A stretch of DNA of 64,000 bases from Gordonia crocea (lineage in GTDB: Bacteria > Actinomycetota > Actinomycetes > Mycobacteriales > Mycobacteriaceae): the NCBI RefSeq assembly GCF_009932435.1, contig NZ_BJOU01000001.1, positions 2,294,001 through 2,358,000 on the forward strand. Reading direction: 5' to 3'. Both the position numbers and the translations under genes were made by a program. The notes beneath the pieces are model-generated. The model did no database searches. It was not told the origin of the DNA and was given only the letters and a program-made list of their open reading frames with translations. Shown piece by piece: positions 1 through 9,492 of the stretch; the stretch's first letter is position 1, and each line of letters opens with the position of its first letter.

Positions 1-119
1 GCACCGAACAGTCCGCCGATGCGCAGGCCGCCCTGGAGGCGTTGCGGTCGGCCGACCCCCGCAACAAGACCGGCGTCGACCCGGCCCTGATCCGGGCGGT
101 CCACTCCGGGCGGTGCTGA
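1..119 (+). CDS. Partial C-terminus, probable envelope-integrity protein Cei (LytR_C)
   Basis: The last 38 codons of a gene that begins outside the window, read in the frame starting at base 3 and ending with TGA at 117-119. The visible tail is Ala-rich and ends in HSGRC. It holds no motif strong enough to assign by itself. The assignment rests on position: in M. tuberculosis the gene before the convergent suhB (Rv2701c) and ppgK (Rv2702) is Rv2700 (Cei), a membrane-anchored LytR_C-domain protein needed for envelope integrity, and the same order and strand pattern is seen here. It converges on suhB with a 32-base gap. Confidence 0.5.
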   Translation, partial: TEQSADAQAALEALRSADPRNKTGVDPALIRAVHSGRC

Positions 120-151
120 CCGGGGACTGTCCCGAACCCGCGGCGTGCCGG

Positions 152-1033
152 TCAGGCCAGCGGCAGGGGGGCGAGCGCGCCGCACCCGTCGAGCACCGCC
201 CGCAAGGGGTCGGCGAGCCCCGGTGCGATCGCGACGGTGACGTCGCCGGCGTCGGACCGCGAGTCGGCCGACGGGGTGATGACCACCGCCCCCGCTTCGG
301 CAGCGATGAGCGCCCCCGCCGCCCAGTCCCACGGGGACAGTCCATGCTCGTAGTGCGCGTCGACTGATCCCTCTGCGACCAGGCACAGGTCGATGGCTGC
401 GGCGCCGATCCGCCGGATGTCGCGGACGGCGGGCAGCAGGTCGCACAGGATCCGGGCCTGCTCGCGCCGACGCTGGGCCGAATAGGCGAAGCCGGTGGCC
501 ACCAATGCCAGCGCCGGATCGGTCGCCGCGCTGGCCGACAGCGCCATCGTGCCCGAGGCGTCGGTCCGGAAGGCCCCGCCGCCCAGTGATGCGTGGTAAG
601 TCACGCCCCGTGCGACGTCGACCACCGCACCGGCCACCGACCGGCCGTCGACCTGGGCCGCGACCGAGACCGCGTAGGCGGGGATCCCGTAGAGGAAGTT
701 GACCGTCCCGTCGATGGGGTCGACCACCCACCGGATTCCGCTGGGCGCTTCGCGGTCGCCTCCGCCCTCCTCACCCAGGACGGCATCCCCCGGGCGCCGT
801 TGGGCGAGTTCCGCGCGGATGACGTCCTCGGACTCGGTGTCGGCCACCGTCACCGGATCGGTCGGAGCCGACTTCGTCTGCACCACACCGCGATTGGCCG
901 CGCCGTTGGCGAAGAGCTCCGGGCGGCGGCGGCGTACGTGGTCGGCCGCGGTCTCGGCGACGGCAACCGCCACTTCGACCAACTGGGCCGGCGTCCAATC
1001 CGGGCCGATGGGTTTCGCGGGAGAAGTGCTCAC
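152..1033 (-). CDS. suhB: Inositol monophosphatase family protein (SuhB)
   Basis: Mg-dependent phosphatase of the IMPase family, about 293 residues, expected to hydrolyse inositol-1-phosphate in the cytoplasm for inositol, and hence phosphatidylinositol and mycothiol, supply. Metal-site motifs are visible: GEEGGG in the first third, then DPIDGTVNF about 15 residues later, and SPWDWAAG near the C-terminus. The longest open frame starts further upstream at 1159 but would overlap ppgK, so GTG at 1033 is preferred. A GGGAGG touches this GTG, which is closer than ideal. The gene is divergent from ppgK with about 73 bases between the starts. The arrangement matches Rv2701c. Confidence 0.88.
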   Translation of the reverse strand: MSTSPAKPIGPDWTPAQLVEVAVAVAETAADHVRRRRPELFANGAANRGVVQTKSAPTDPVTVADTESEDVIRAELAQRRPGDAVLGEEGGGDREAPSGIRWVVDPIDGTVNFLYGIPAYAVSVAAQVDGRSVAGAVVDVARGVTYHASLGGGAFRTDASGTMALSASAATDPALALVATGFAYSAQRRREQARILCDLLPAVRDIRRIGAAAIDLCLVAEGSVDAHYEHGLSPWDWAAGALIAAEAGAVVITPSADSRSDAGDVTVAIAPGLADPLRAVLDGCGALAPLPLA

Positions 1034-1106
1034 CCTCCCATTGTCCCCGATAGCCTGGGCCCATCGCCGTCCGACCGTGACGCATGAGCCGAGAGGGGCC
1101 GATCCG

Positions 1107-1928
1107 ATGTCCGCTGCTTCGACCGCAACGACGACCGCCGAACCGGAGCCGGTCGCCATCGACCCGGGCGATCCCCGCTACGCCTTCGGGGTCGACGTCG
1201 GAGGATCCGGGGTGAAGGGCGGGATCGTCGACCTCACCACCGGAACCCTCGTCGGCGATCGACACAAGATCAAAACCCCCCAGCCCGCCACCCCGAAGGC
1301 CGTCGCGACCACGGTGGCCGCGATCGTCGAACACTTCTCCTGGACGGGCCGGGTGGGGATCACATTGCCCAGCGTGGTCGTCGACGGGGTTGTGCGGACC
1401 GCGGCGAACATCGACAAGGGGTGGATCGGGACCGACGCGTACGCCCTCTTCGGCGAGCACGTGTCCGCCGAGGGGTTCACCGTGCTCAACGATGCCGATG
1501 CCGCCGGCCTCGCCGAGGCGCGCTACGGCGGCCAGGTCGACGACGTCGAGGGTGTGGTCATCATGTTGACCCTCGGTACCGGTATCGGTTCGGCGATCCT
1601 GTTCGACGGCGGTCGGCTGCTGCCCAACACCGAACTCGGGCACCTCCAGGTCGGCGACGCGATCGCCGAGGAGCGGGCGTCGGCCCGGGTGAAGGAGGAC
1701 AACGACTGGAGCTACGCCCGGTGGGCGAAAGAGTTGTCCCGGGTGCTGGCGGAGTATGAGAAGTTGTTCTCGCCCAAGCTCTTCATCCTCGGCGGTGGGA
1801 TCAGCCGCAAATCGCACAAGTGGCTGCCACTGCTGACCAATTCGACCCCGGCGGCGCCGGCCACGCTGCGCAACACGGCCGGGATCGTCGGCGCGGCGAT
1901 GGCCGCACAAGCGGGTCTGCGGCCCTGA
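1107..1928 (+). CDS. ppgK: Polyphosphate glucokinase
   Basis: ROK-family kinase that phosphorylates glucose with inorganic polyphosphate (or ATP) in the cytosol. The protein is about 273 residues, the usual length. The phosphate-1 motif FGVDVGGSGVKGG lies near residue 25. The phosphate-2 loop LTLGTGIGSA and the adenosine motif ILGGGISRKS follow in order, and ELGHLQVG is in the right place for the sugar-binding region. ATG at 1107 is chosen because a GAGAGG lies about 10 bases upstream; the open frame continues upstream only as the antisense shadow of suhB. The neighbour downstream is sigA, as in mycobacteria (Rv2702-Rv2703). Confidence 0.92.
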   Translation: MSAASTATTTAEPEPVAIDPGDPRYAFGVDVGGSGVKGGIVDLTTGTLVGDRHKIKTPQPATPKAVATTVAAIVEHFSWTGRVGITLPSVVVDGVVRTAANIDKGWIGTDAYALFGEHVSAEGFTVLNDADAAGLAEARYGGQVDDVEGVVIMLTLGTGIGSAILFDGGRLLPNTELGHLQVGDAIAEERASARVKEDNDWSYARWAKELSRVLAEYEKLFSPKLFILGGGISRKSHKWLPLLTNSTPAAPATLRNTAGIVGAAMAAQAGLRP

Positions 1929-1976
1929 GGCCTGCCGCCTGACCTGGTGGTTACCGCCCAAACCTGAGTGTTTCGT

Positions 1977-1982
1977 TACAAT
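1977..1982 (+). promoter_or_regulatory. Candidate -10 box of the sigA promoter
   Basis: TACAAT lies about 145 bases before the sigA start, inside the ppgK-sigA gap, and resembles an actinobacterial housekeeping -10 hexamer. No convincing -35 hexamer is seen 16-18 bases upstream, so the call is tentative. Confidence 0.35.
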
Positions 1983-2125
1983 GGAACGCGTTGCGACGAT
2001 CGCTCGATCGGTCACAACCACACCAGACCCACCCCGCGCGTCGTACATCGCCACCGGCACAGCCGCATTCCGGTTGCCCGTCCCGTCTCACGACGCTGCC
2101 CCGTTGCGAGTTCGAAAGGTTGTCC

Positions 2126-3625
<1,500 letters not shown>

Positions 3626-3686
3626 AAGCTAAGCGAGGTCCGCGCGCATCGACCTGACCGCGCGTCACCTGACATCGAAACAGCAA

Positions 3687-3721
3687 AGGCGCCCGCCCCC
3701 ACCAATTGGGGGCGGGCGCCT
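3687..3721 (+). terminator. Strong hairpin downstream of sigA
   Basis: Perfect inverted repeat with 14-base arms (AGGCGCCCGCCCCC and its complement) and a 7-base loop, 60 bases after the sigA stop. There is no clear T-run, only TCACTGTTTC, as is common for actinobacterial intrinsic terminators. Confidence 0.8.
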
Positions 3722-3871
3722 CACTGTTTCTCCATTGTCACTGCAGGTCAAACCATAAATCTGCGGTTGTCAGACCCCTGATCTAGTGTAGGATGTAGAT
3801 AGAAGGACATCAGCACACAGTTTCTAACTCGAGTCCGCACAATATGGCGCGAACCCGAGCCTGGGGGGCAC

Positions 3872-4162
3872 ATGAACCACGACGAACTCGCCGCATTCGT
3901 CACCGGCACCCTCCGCCGCGCGTTAGAAGCACGCGACGGCGGATGCCAATTCCCCGGCTGCGGCAAGCCACCGTCGTGGTGCCCGGGCGCCGGGAGCGCC
4001 AGCGAGCGGGCCCAATCCAAGCAAGCTCACCATATTCAGCATTGGGCCGACGGTGGGGAGACGAACGTCAAGAACACCGTCCTGCTGTGCAGCTTGCATC
4101 ACCACACCTACCGCTGCCACCACCGACGCACCCTCACCCTCGCTGACCACGCCGCCGCCTAA
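3872..4162 (+). pseudogene. Truncated HNH endonuclease of the 13E12/DUF222 type
   Basis: An open frame of 96 codons encoding only the C-terminal HNH domain of proteins that normally carry a DUF222 region of several hundred residues before it. Visible are RRALEARDGGCQFPGCG, then PPSWC, QAHHIQHWADGGE, and VLLCSLHHH, which supply the zinc cysteines and HNH histidines/asparagine. Between PPSWC and QAHHI there are 13 extra residues (PGAGSASERAQSK, bases 3983-4021) where family members have none that I recall. The DUF222 part is absent. The about 130 bases upstream are noticeably richer in A/T than their surroundings. Most likely a decayed copy of a mobile or multicopy HNH gene; expression of the stub cannot be excluded. 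Confidence 0.7.
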
Positions 4163-4471
4163 CAACAGCCGCGGCCCGATGAGAGCAGCCTCCGAAGGGG
4201 CTGCGCACGTACCTTGAGAACCCCATAGCGAAAAGCGGCCCCGGTCGGGGCCGGTCCACTACGCCAGCACAACGCCGGGCGCACGAACGGTGCCGACCAA
4301 CCCCGGTCCGGCCTCCGACCACTGCAGCGGTGCCGGAAAACGCGACGTGGGATCCGACACACCGGGGCTCGGGAACAAACCGGAACCGTCAAACGTCTGA
4401 CAGAGTGTGAAGAGGCGGAATTCCTCGCCTACTCTCACGAGGGACGATTGTTCGCCCGGGACGGAGGAACC
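4163..4471. other. Intergenic stretch between the HNH remnant and the DUF7455 gene
   Basis: About 309 bases without a credible gene. It contains a GC-rich inverted repeat at 4237-4252 (GGCCCC, loop GGTC, GGGGCC) and an imperfect palindrome centred on GAATTC near 4420 just before the next gene. The open frames across it on the minus strand have no recognisable product. It probably holds leftover sequence from the HNH locus and the promoter of the small downstream gene. Confidence 0.4.
4237..4252. terminator. Small GC-rich inverted repeat, possible terminator
   Basis: GGCCCC-GGTC-GGGGCC, a 6-base stem with a 4-base loop, 74 bases after the HNH remnant. No T-run follows, so a terminator role is only a guess. 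Confidence 0.3.
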
Positions 4472-4678
4472 ATGACCACCACCGCTACGACTACGACTAC
4501 GACGCGCATGCTGACCGCTGCCGATCGGTGTGACCGCTGCAGCGCAGCAGCCAAGGTGATCGCCGTGCTCCCCTCCGGCAGCGAGCTCTTCTTCTGCCGC
4601 CACCACTTCACCGAGCACGAAGCCGGCTTGGCGAAGATGGGCGCGACCATCACCGAGCCGACCGCCGAACTGGTCTGA
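4472..4678 (+). CDS. DUF7455 small zinc-ribbon-like protein
   Basis: A 68-residue protein of unknown function of the kind usually found close to sigA in actinobacteria. It starts with a run of Thr (MTTTATTTTTTRML), then RCDRCSAAAKV and FFCRHHFTEHE: a CxxC and a CxxH that could bind one zinc ion in a treble-clef-like fold. ATG at 4472 is preferred over an upstream frame start at 4448 because GGAGGAAC sits just before it. The gene is alone, closed by a strong hairpin, and converges with the helicase gene downstream. No catalytic motif is seen. Confidence 0.75.
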   Translation: MTTTATTTTTTRMLTAADRCDRCSAAAKVIAVLPSGSELFFCRHHFTEHEAGLAKMGATITEPTAELV

Positions 4679-4697
4679 CCGGCTGATCCACCTACGA

Positions 4698-4739
4698 CAG
4701 CGAAACGCCGCGAGCCTGAAGACTCGCGGCGTTTCGCTG
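4698..4739. terminator. Bidirectional terminator hairpin
   Basis: Perfect 17-base stem (4698-4714 with 4723-4739) and an 8-base loop, followed by TTTCG on the plus strand. It lies between the convergent DUF7455 gene and the helicase gene, so it can serve both. Confidence 0.88.
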
Positions 4740-4782
4740 TTTCGCCGGCTAGTGGGTGACGGCCCTGTGGGTGACGGCTGGG

Positions 4783-6489
4783 TCAGCGCCATTCCCGCAG
4801 CACCCGAATCCTTTCGGTGAGTTGCTCGACTGTGGCCATCGCCGTCGGCGGGCCGCCGAGCCGCTCCCGCAGCTCGCGGTGCACGACGCCGTGGGCCTTA
4901 CCGGTGCGGTGGTGGTGCAAAGCCACCAACGAGTTCAGCTCCTTGCGCAGCGACTGCAGCGTCGCCGCCGCCGTGCTGGTCGTCGGGGCGCCGTCTCGCG
5001 GATTCGCCGCAGCCGCGGCCGTGCGCTTCGACATCTGCTCGCTCTGACGGCGGGACAGCAGCTCGCGCACCTGGTCGGCGTCAAGGAGCCCGGGCAGGCC
5101 GAGATAGTCCGATTCCTCCTCGCTGCCGGCGTAGGTCGCCGTGCCGAACGACGAGCCGTCGAAGATGACCTGGTCGAGCTCGGCGTCGGCGTGCAGCGAC
5201 TGGAAGGCGGGTTCATCCTCGCCCGGTTCATCGACCTGCGCGTTGGCCTCGGCGATGAGCGCGTCGTCGAGGCCCTCCTCGCGGTGCGGCTTGCCCAGGA
5301 CGTGGTCGCGCTCGGCCTCGAGCTGGCTGGCCAGGTCGAGCAGCACCGGCACCGACGGCAGGAAGACGCTGGCGGTCTCCCCCGGCCGGCGGGATCGGAC
5401 GAAGCGGCCGATGGCCTGCGCGAAGTACAGCGGCGTCGCCGCGCTCGTCGCGTAGACGCCGACGGCCAGCCGGGGAACGTCGACACCCTCGGACACCATG
5501 CGCACCGCAACCATCCACATGTCGTCGGATTCGGCGAACTCGGCGATGCGCTTGGACGAGCCCGGATCGTCGGACAACACCAGCGCGACCTTGGACCCCG
5601 AAATCGCGGTAAGCAGCTCCGCGTAGTCGCGCGCCACCGTCTGGTCGGTGGCGATCACCAGACCGCCCGCATCGCGGACCCCGGAGTTCCGCAGCTGGGT
5701 CAACCGGGTGTGCGCGGCCCGCAGGACGGCCGGGATCCAGTCGCCGTGTGGATCCAGGGCGGTGCGCCATGCCCGCGCGGTCTGCTCGGCCGACAGCGGC
5801 TCCCCCAGCCGGGCGGTGTACTCCTCGCCGGCGCTCGTGCGCCAGCTCGCCTGGCCGGAGTACGCCATGAAGACCACCGGACGCACGACCCCGTCGGCGA
5901 GGGCGTCGGCATAGCCGTAGGTGTGGTCGGCCTTGGATCGCGCGCCACCGCCGGGTTCGGGCTCGTAAACGACAAACGGGATGGGCGAGTCGTCGGAGCG
6001 GAACGGCGTACCGGTCAGCGCGAGTCGTCGGGTCGCGTCGTCGAACGCCTCCCGGATGGCATCCCCCCAGGACTTGGCGTCGCCCGCGTGGTGCACCTCG
6101 TCGAGGATCACCAAAGTCCGCCGGTTCTCAGTGCGGACCCGGTGGCGCGAGGGGTGTGAGGCCACCTGCGCGTACGTCAGGACGACGCCGTCGAAGTCTG
6201 AACTGGTCGCGCCGGTCGAGTTGGAGAAGTTCGAGTCCAGCGCGATCCCGACCCGCGCGGCGGCCTGCGCCCACTGGTGCTTGAGGTGTTCGGTGGGTGC
6301 GACGACGGTCACCGCCTCGACCGTCCGGTCGGCCAGCAATTCGGCGGCGATCCGCAAACCGAACGTCGTCTTTCCGGCTCCGGGGGTGGCGACGGCGAGG
6401 AAATCGCGCGGTTTGCCGGTCAGATATTTGGTGAGCGCCCGGCGCTGCCACGCGCGCAACGGCATGGCCGACACAGCATCAGATGTCAC
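4783..6489 (-). CDS. Superfamily 2 DEAD/DEAH-box helicase
   Basis: About 568 residues. The N-terminal half has the ATPase core: AWQRRAL (Q-motif-like), Walker A ATPGAGKT near residue 40, TYAQVASH, Walker B DEVHHAGD and LTGTPFRSD. The second RecA-like domain has VSEGVDVPRL and QAIGRFVRSRR (motif VI with the arginine finger). The C-terminal 150 residues are acidic and then Ala-rich, ending in a Leu/Arg helix. The architecture resembles XPB/RadD-type SF2 helicases, but the substrate is not evident. GTG at 6489 is chosen: an AGGAG lies about 11 bases upstream; another GTG at 6501 is in frame. It is divergent from the YihY gene with about 110 bases between. Confidence 0.85.
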   Translation of the reverse strand: MTSDAVSAMPLRAWQRRALTKYLTGKPRDFLAVATPGAGKTTFGLRIAAELLADRTVEAVTVVAPTEHLKHQWAQAAARVGIALDSNFSNSTGATSSDFDGVVLTYAQVASHPSRHRVRTENRRTLVILDEVHHAGDAKSWGDAIREAFDDATRRLALTGTPFRSDDSPIPFVVYEPEPGGGARSKADHTYGYADALADGVVRPVVFMAYSGQASWRTSAGEEYTARLGEPLSAEQTARAWRTALDPHGDWIPAVLRAAHTRLTQLRNSGVRDAGGLVIATDQTVARDYAELLTAISGSKVALVLSDDPGSSKRIAEFAESDDMWMVAVRMVSEGVDVPRLAVGVYATSAATPLYFAQAIGRFVRSRRPGETASVFLPSVPVLLDLASQLEAERDHVLGKPHREEGLDDALIAEANAQVDEPGEDEPAFQSLHADAELDQVIFDGSSFGTATYAGSEEESDYLGLPGLLDADQVRELLSRRQSEQMSKRTAAAAANPRDGAPTTSTAAATLQSLRKELNSLVALHHHRTGKAHGVVHRELRERLGGPPTAMATVEQLTERIRVLREWR

Positions 6490-6602
6490 GCGCGAATACA
6501 CTCCTCTAGCGGTCGGACAACCCCTCCGAGTCTACTAGTGCCCCGACCGCGCGGCGCGCCACCCACGGCGCCGCGTCTGCATCGGGAAAGGTGGAGCAGG
6601 TC

Positions 6603-7670
6603 ATGACCGACGACCACGCCACCGACTCCACCGACGACGCCGACGAGGCGGTGCCCGACGATGCCGGTATCCCGTTCTGGCGACGGATCCCCACGTTGGT
6701 GTGGCGCACGATCGTCGGCGCGTGGGACCACGGAATCATCGGCTGGTCGGCCCAGGCCGCCTTCTGGCAGGCACTCTCCTTCGCCCCGCTGATCCTCGGA
6801 CTGCTCGGCAGCATCGGCTACTTCCTGGGTTGGATGAACCCCGACATCACGACGATCATCCACGACCGGATCGTGGGACTCGCGGAACGGACCTTCACCC
6901 CCGACGTCGTCGACGACCTGATCGGCCCGACCCTCGACAGCATGCTGAACCGCGGCCGCGCCGGGGTGACTTCGGTGGCCTTCGTCATCTCGCTGTGGGC
7001 CGGATCGTCGGCGATGTCCTGCTATATCGCCGCGATCACCACCGCCCACCATCAGGAAAGCGTGCGCAACCCGGTGTGGCAGCGCATCTTCGCCCTCATC
7101 GTGTACGTCGCGTTCCTGGCCGGGGCGGTGGTCGTCCTCCCCCTCGTCGCCATCGGGCCCAGCCTGCTGCGGCGGATGGTCGCCCCGTCGTGGGGCCCGA
7201 CGGTGTCGACGGTCATCGACATCGCCTACTTCCCGCTCGTCGGCCTGGTGCTGATCCTCATGCTGACGACCCTGTACCACCTGGCCCTGCGCCACCCGCT
7301 GCCCTGGCACCGGCTGCTCCCGGGCGCGGTGGTGGCGGCGACGGTCTTCTGGCTCGCCACCTACATCCTGCGCCTCTATCTCGCCGCGCTGACCCGCAGC
7401 GGGTATACCTACGGCGCGCTGGCGACCCCGATCGCCTTCCTGCTCTTCGCGTTCTTCCTCGGCTTCGCGATCGTCCTCGGCGCCGAACTCAACGCGACGA
7501 TCGAGTCCCTGTGGCCGTCATCGCCGTCGCGCGGCGTGCGGGCCCGGCACTGGCTCGACGAACAGCGGGCCGAACTCGCCGCCGGGGTCACCGACGGCAT
7601 CAAGGGGCTGCCGGCCCGGCTGGGCAGTGGCGCACTGGCGCGTCGACCCCGGACCGGGGCCGAGGAGTAG
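6603..7670 (+). CDS. YihY/virulence factor BrkB family membrane protein
   Basis: Integral membrane protein of about 355 residues with a short acidic N-terminal tail and about six hydrophobic segments. Typical family signatures are seen: GWSAQAAFWQALSFAPLILGL in the first part, SLWAGSSAMSCYIAAIT in the middle, and TYGALATPIAFLLFAFFLGF-AIVLGAELNA at the end. Homologues were once annotated as RNase BN or BrkB; a transport role is suspected but unproven. ATG at 6603 has GGAG six bases upstream; a GTG at 6591 is an alternative. The C-terminal tail is Arg/Ala-rich and cytoplasmic by inference. It converges on the DUF3039 gene. Confidence 0.88.
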   Translation: MTDDHATDSTDDADEAVPDDAGIPFWRRIPTLVWRTIVGAWDHGIIGWSAQAAFWQALSFAPLILGLLGSIGYFLGWMNPDITTIIHDRIVGLAERTFTPDVVDDLIGPTLDSMLNRGRAGVTSVAFVISLWAGSSAMSCYIAAITTAHHQESVRNPVWQRIFALIVYVAFLAGAVVVLPLVAIGPSLLRRMVAPSWGPTVSTVIDIAYFPLVGLVLILMLTTLYHLALRHPLPWHRLLPGAVVAATVFWLATYILRLYLAALTRSGYTYGALATPIAFLLFAFFLGFAIVLGAELNATIESLWPSSPSRGVRARHWLDEQRAELAAGVTDGIKGLPARLGSGALARRPRTGAEE

Positions 7671-7688
7671 CAGGCCGACGAGGAGCAA

Positions 7689-7922
7689 TCAGCCCTTGCG
7701 CATCTTCTCGTAGATCTTCTTGCACTTCTCGCACACCGGCGACCCGGGCTTGGGTGCCGCGGTGACCGGAAAGACCTCGCCGCACAGCGCCACGACGTGG
7801 TTGCCCATGACCGCGCTCTCGGCGATCTTGTCCTTCTTCACGTAGTGGAAGACCTTGGGGATGTCGGTGCCGTCGTCGGTCCGCTCGTCGACCTCGGGCC
7901 GTTCAATGGTCTCGGTAGCCAT
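7689..7922 (-). CDS. DUF3039 domain-containing small protein
   Basis: A 77-residue protein of unknown function found in many actinobacteria. It has the core IPKVFHYVKKDKIAESAVMG, then ALCGEVF and SPVCEKCKKIYEKM. The single Cys plus the CxxC pair could form a metal site. ATG at 7922 is chosen over an open frame reaching 8141 because family members start with a short acidic leader followed by the FHYVKK block. It ends 18 bases after the convergent YihY stop and is divergent from the DUF3099 gene with 82 bases between the two starts. Confidence 0.82.
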   Translation of the reverse strand: MATETIERPEVDERTDDGTDIPKVFHYVKKDKIAESAVMGNHVVALCGEVFPVTAAPKPGSPVCEKCKKIYEKMRKG

Positions 7923-8004
7923 GGATCCATTGTGACGCCTGCGCCCTCGAACGCCAACCGAACCCGGGGGTGCGCTCGGCACGCCGAGGTGGGACAGTGG
8001 AGGT

Positions 8005-8406
8005 ATGCGCGCACATGCCGCCGAGGAGGCGTTCCTCATCACCCGGGCTGAGAACAGCCCCGAGGAGCAGCACCGCGCACGCGTCCGCAAATACCTGATC
8101 ATGATGGCCTTCCGCGTGCCCGCGCTGATCCTCGCGTGCATCGTCTACGGATGGACGCACAACGGGCTTCTCGCGCTGGCGGTGGTCGCGGTCTCGATCC
8201 CGCTGCCGTGGGTGGCGGTGCTCGTGGCCAACGACCGGCCGGCCCGCAGCCGCAACGAGGTGGCCGAATACCACTACGGCCACCACCGGGAGGAAGCCGA
8301 AGCGGCGCTGGAAGCCCCGTCGACCGTCGTCGATTCCGAACTCGCCGATCCGCGCGAGCTCCCCGGCGAGACCGTGGGCGATTCCCCGGGCGATTCCTCG
8401 CAGTAG
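8005..8406 (+). CDS. DUF3099 domain-containing membrane protein
   Basis: A 133-residue protein with two hydrophobic helices (roughly residues 31-50 and 54-75: [19 protein letters not shown], then [20 protein letters not shown]) in the order expected for DUF3099. The C-terminal half is soluble and acidic. Function unknown. A good GGAGG lies right before ATG 8005. The gene precedes sigB by 110 bases and is co-oriented, but sigB appears to have its own promoter in that gap. Confidence 0.83.
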   Translation: MRAHAAEEAFLITRAENSPEEQHRARVRKYLIMMAFRVPALILACIVYGWTHNGLLALAVVAVSIPLPWVAVLVANDRPARSRNEVAEYHYGHHREEAEAALEAPSTVVDSELADPRELPGETVGDSPGDSSQ

Positions 8407-8451
8407 CGCCCGGAGTTTTCAGCCACTTCTCAGGAGCCCGTTCGCCATCGC

Positions 8452-8479
8452 GGGAACTATTCGGGCACCGGTGGGCGTT
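8452..8479 (+). promoter_or_regulatory. Candidate ECF-sigma promoter of sigB
   Basis: GGGAAC (8452-8457), an 18-base spacer and CGTT (8476-8479) lie about 38 bases before the sigB start. This matches the GGAAC...GTT class used by SigE/SigH-type factors, which control sigB in mycobacteria. Confidence 0.6.
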
Positions 8480-8516
8480 GAGGGGTTTGTACGCACTCGA
8501 ACCCAGGAGGCCGCCC

Positions 8517-9485
8517 ATGACGACTAAGTCCGCTGTTCGCCCCGCTCTGACCGAATCGGACCTCGATGCGCAATCGCCATCAGCCGACTTGGTGCGCGTC
8601 TATCTCAACGGCATCGGCCGTACCGCACTCCTGAACGCCGAAGAAGAAGTCGAACTCGCCAAACAGATCGAGGCCGGGCTGTATGCCAAGCACCTGCTGG
8701 CCACCCGCCCCCGACTCGGCCCGGCCCGCAAGCGCGATCTGACCGAGGTCGCCCGCCAGGGCGACCAGGCCCGGGCCCACCTATTGGAGGCGAACCTGCG
8801 CCTCGTCGTGTCGCTGGCCAAGCGCTACACCGGTCGCGGGATGCCGCTGCTGGACCTCATCCAGGAGGGGAACCTGGGTCTGATCCGCGCGATGGAGAAG
8901 TTCGACTACGCCAAGGGCTTCAAGTTCTCCACCTACGCCACCTGGTGGATCCGTCAGGCGATCACCCGCGGCATGGCCGACCAGAGCCGGACCATCCGCC
9001 TGCCCGTCCACCTCGTCGAGCAGGTCAACAAGCTCGCCCGCATCAAGCGCGAGTTGCACCAGCAGCTCGGCCGCGAGGCCACCGACGACGAGTTGGCCGC
9101 CGAGTCGGGCATCCCGGCGGAGAAGATCGCCGATCTGCTCGACCACAGCCGCGACCCGGTGAGCCTGGACATGCCGGTCGGCACCGACGAGGAGGCGCCG
9201 CTCGGCGACTTCATCGAGGACACCGAGGCCACCTCGGCCGAGAATGTCGTTATCGCCGGACTGCTGCACTCCGACATCCGCAGCGTGCTCGCCACCCTCG
9301 ACGACCGCGAGCAGCAGGTGATCCGGATGCGTTACGGCCTTGACGACGGCCAGCCGCGCACGCTCGACCAGATCGGCCGGGCATTCGGACTGTCCCGCGA
9401 GCGGGTCCGCCAGATCGAGCGCGAGGTCATGGTGAAGCTGCGCGCCGGCGATCGTGCCGAGCGTCTGCGCGCCTACGCCGTCTGA
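8517..9485 (+). CDS. sigB: Group 2 (primary-like) sigma factor SigB
   Basis: A 322-residue sigma-70 lacking the long N-terminal tail of SigA, used for stress and stationary-phase transcription. Region 1.2 ([21 protein letters not shown]), region 2 ([40 protein letters not shown]), region 3 and region 4 ([20 protein letters not shown]) are complete. ATG 8517 is preceded by CAGGAGG. The position, one short gene block after sigA and before ideR, matches mycobacteria (Rv2710). Regulation through an ECF-type promoter is likely (see the separate site). The gene converges with the acetyltransferase gene only 7 bases after its stop. Confidence 0.94.
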   Translation: MTTKSAVRPALTESDLDAQSPSADLVRVYLNGIGRTALLNAEEEVELAKQIEAGLYAKHLLATRPRLGPARKRDLTEVARQGDQARAHLLEANLRLVVSLAKRYTGRGMPLLDLIQEGNLGLIRAMEKFDYAKGFKFSTYATWWIRQAITRGMADQSRTIRLPVHLVEQVNKLARIKRELHQQLGREATDDELAAESGIPAEKIADLLDHSRDPVSLDMPVGTDEEAPLGDFIEDTEATSAENVVIAGLLHSDIRSVLATLDDREQQVIRMRYGLDDGQPRTLDQIGRAFGLSRERVRQIEREVMVKLRAGDRAERLRAYAV

Positions 9486-9492
9486 CCGACCG

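Noticed and set aside
2120..2122. TTG as the sigA start
   Set aside because: It touches the GAAAGG ribosome-binding site, leaving no spacing; GTG 2126 has normal spacing.
4756..6159. Plus-strand open frame of 467 codons
   Set aside because: Antisense to the helicase gene, which has all helicase motifs; composition is typical of a shadow.
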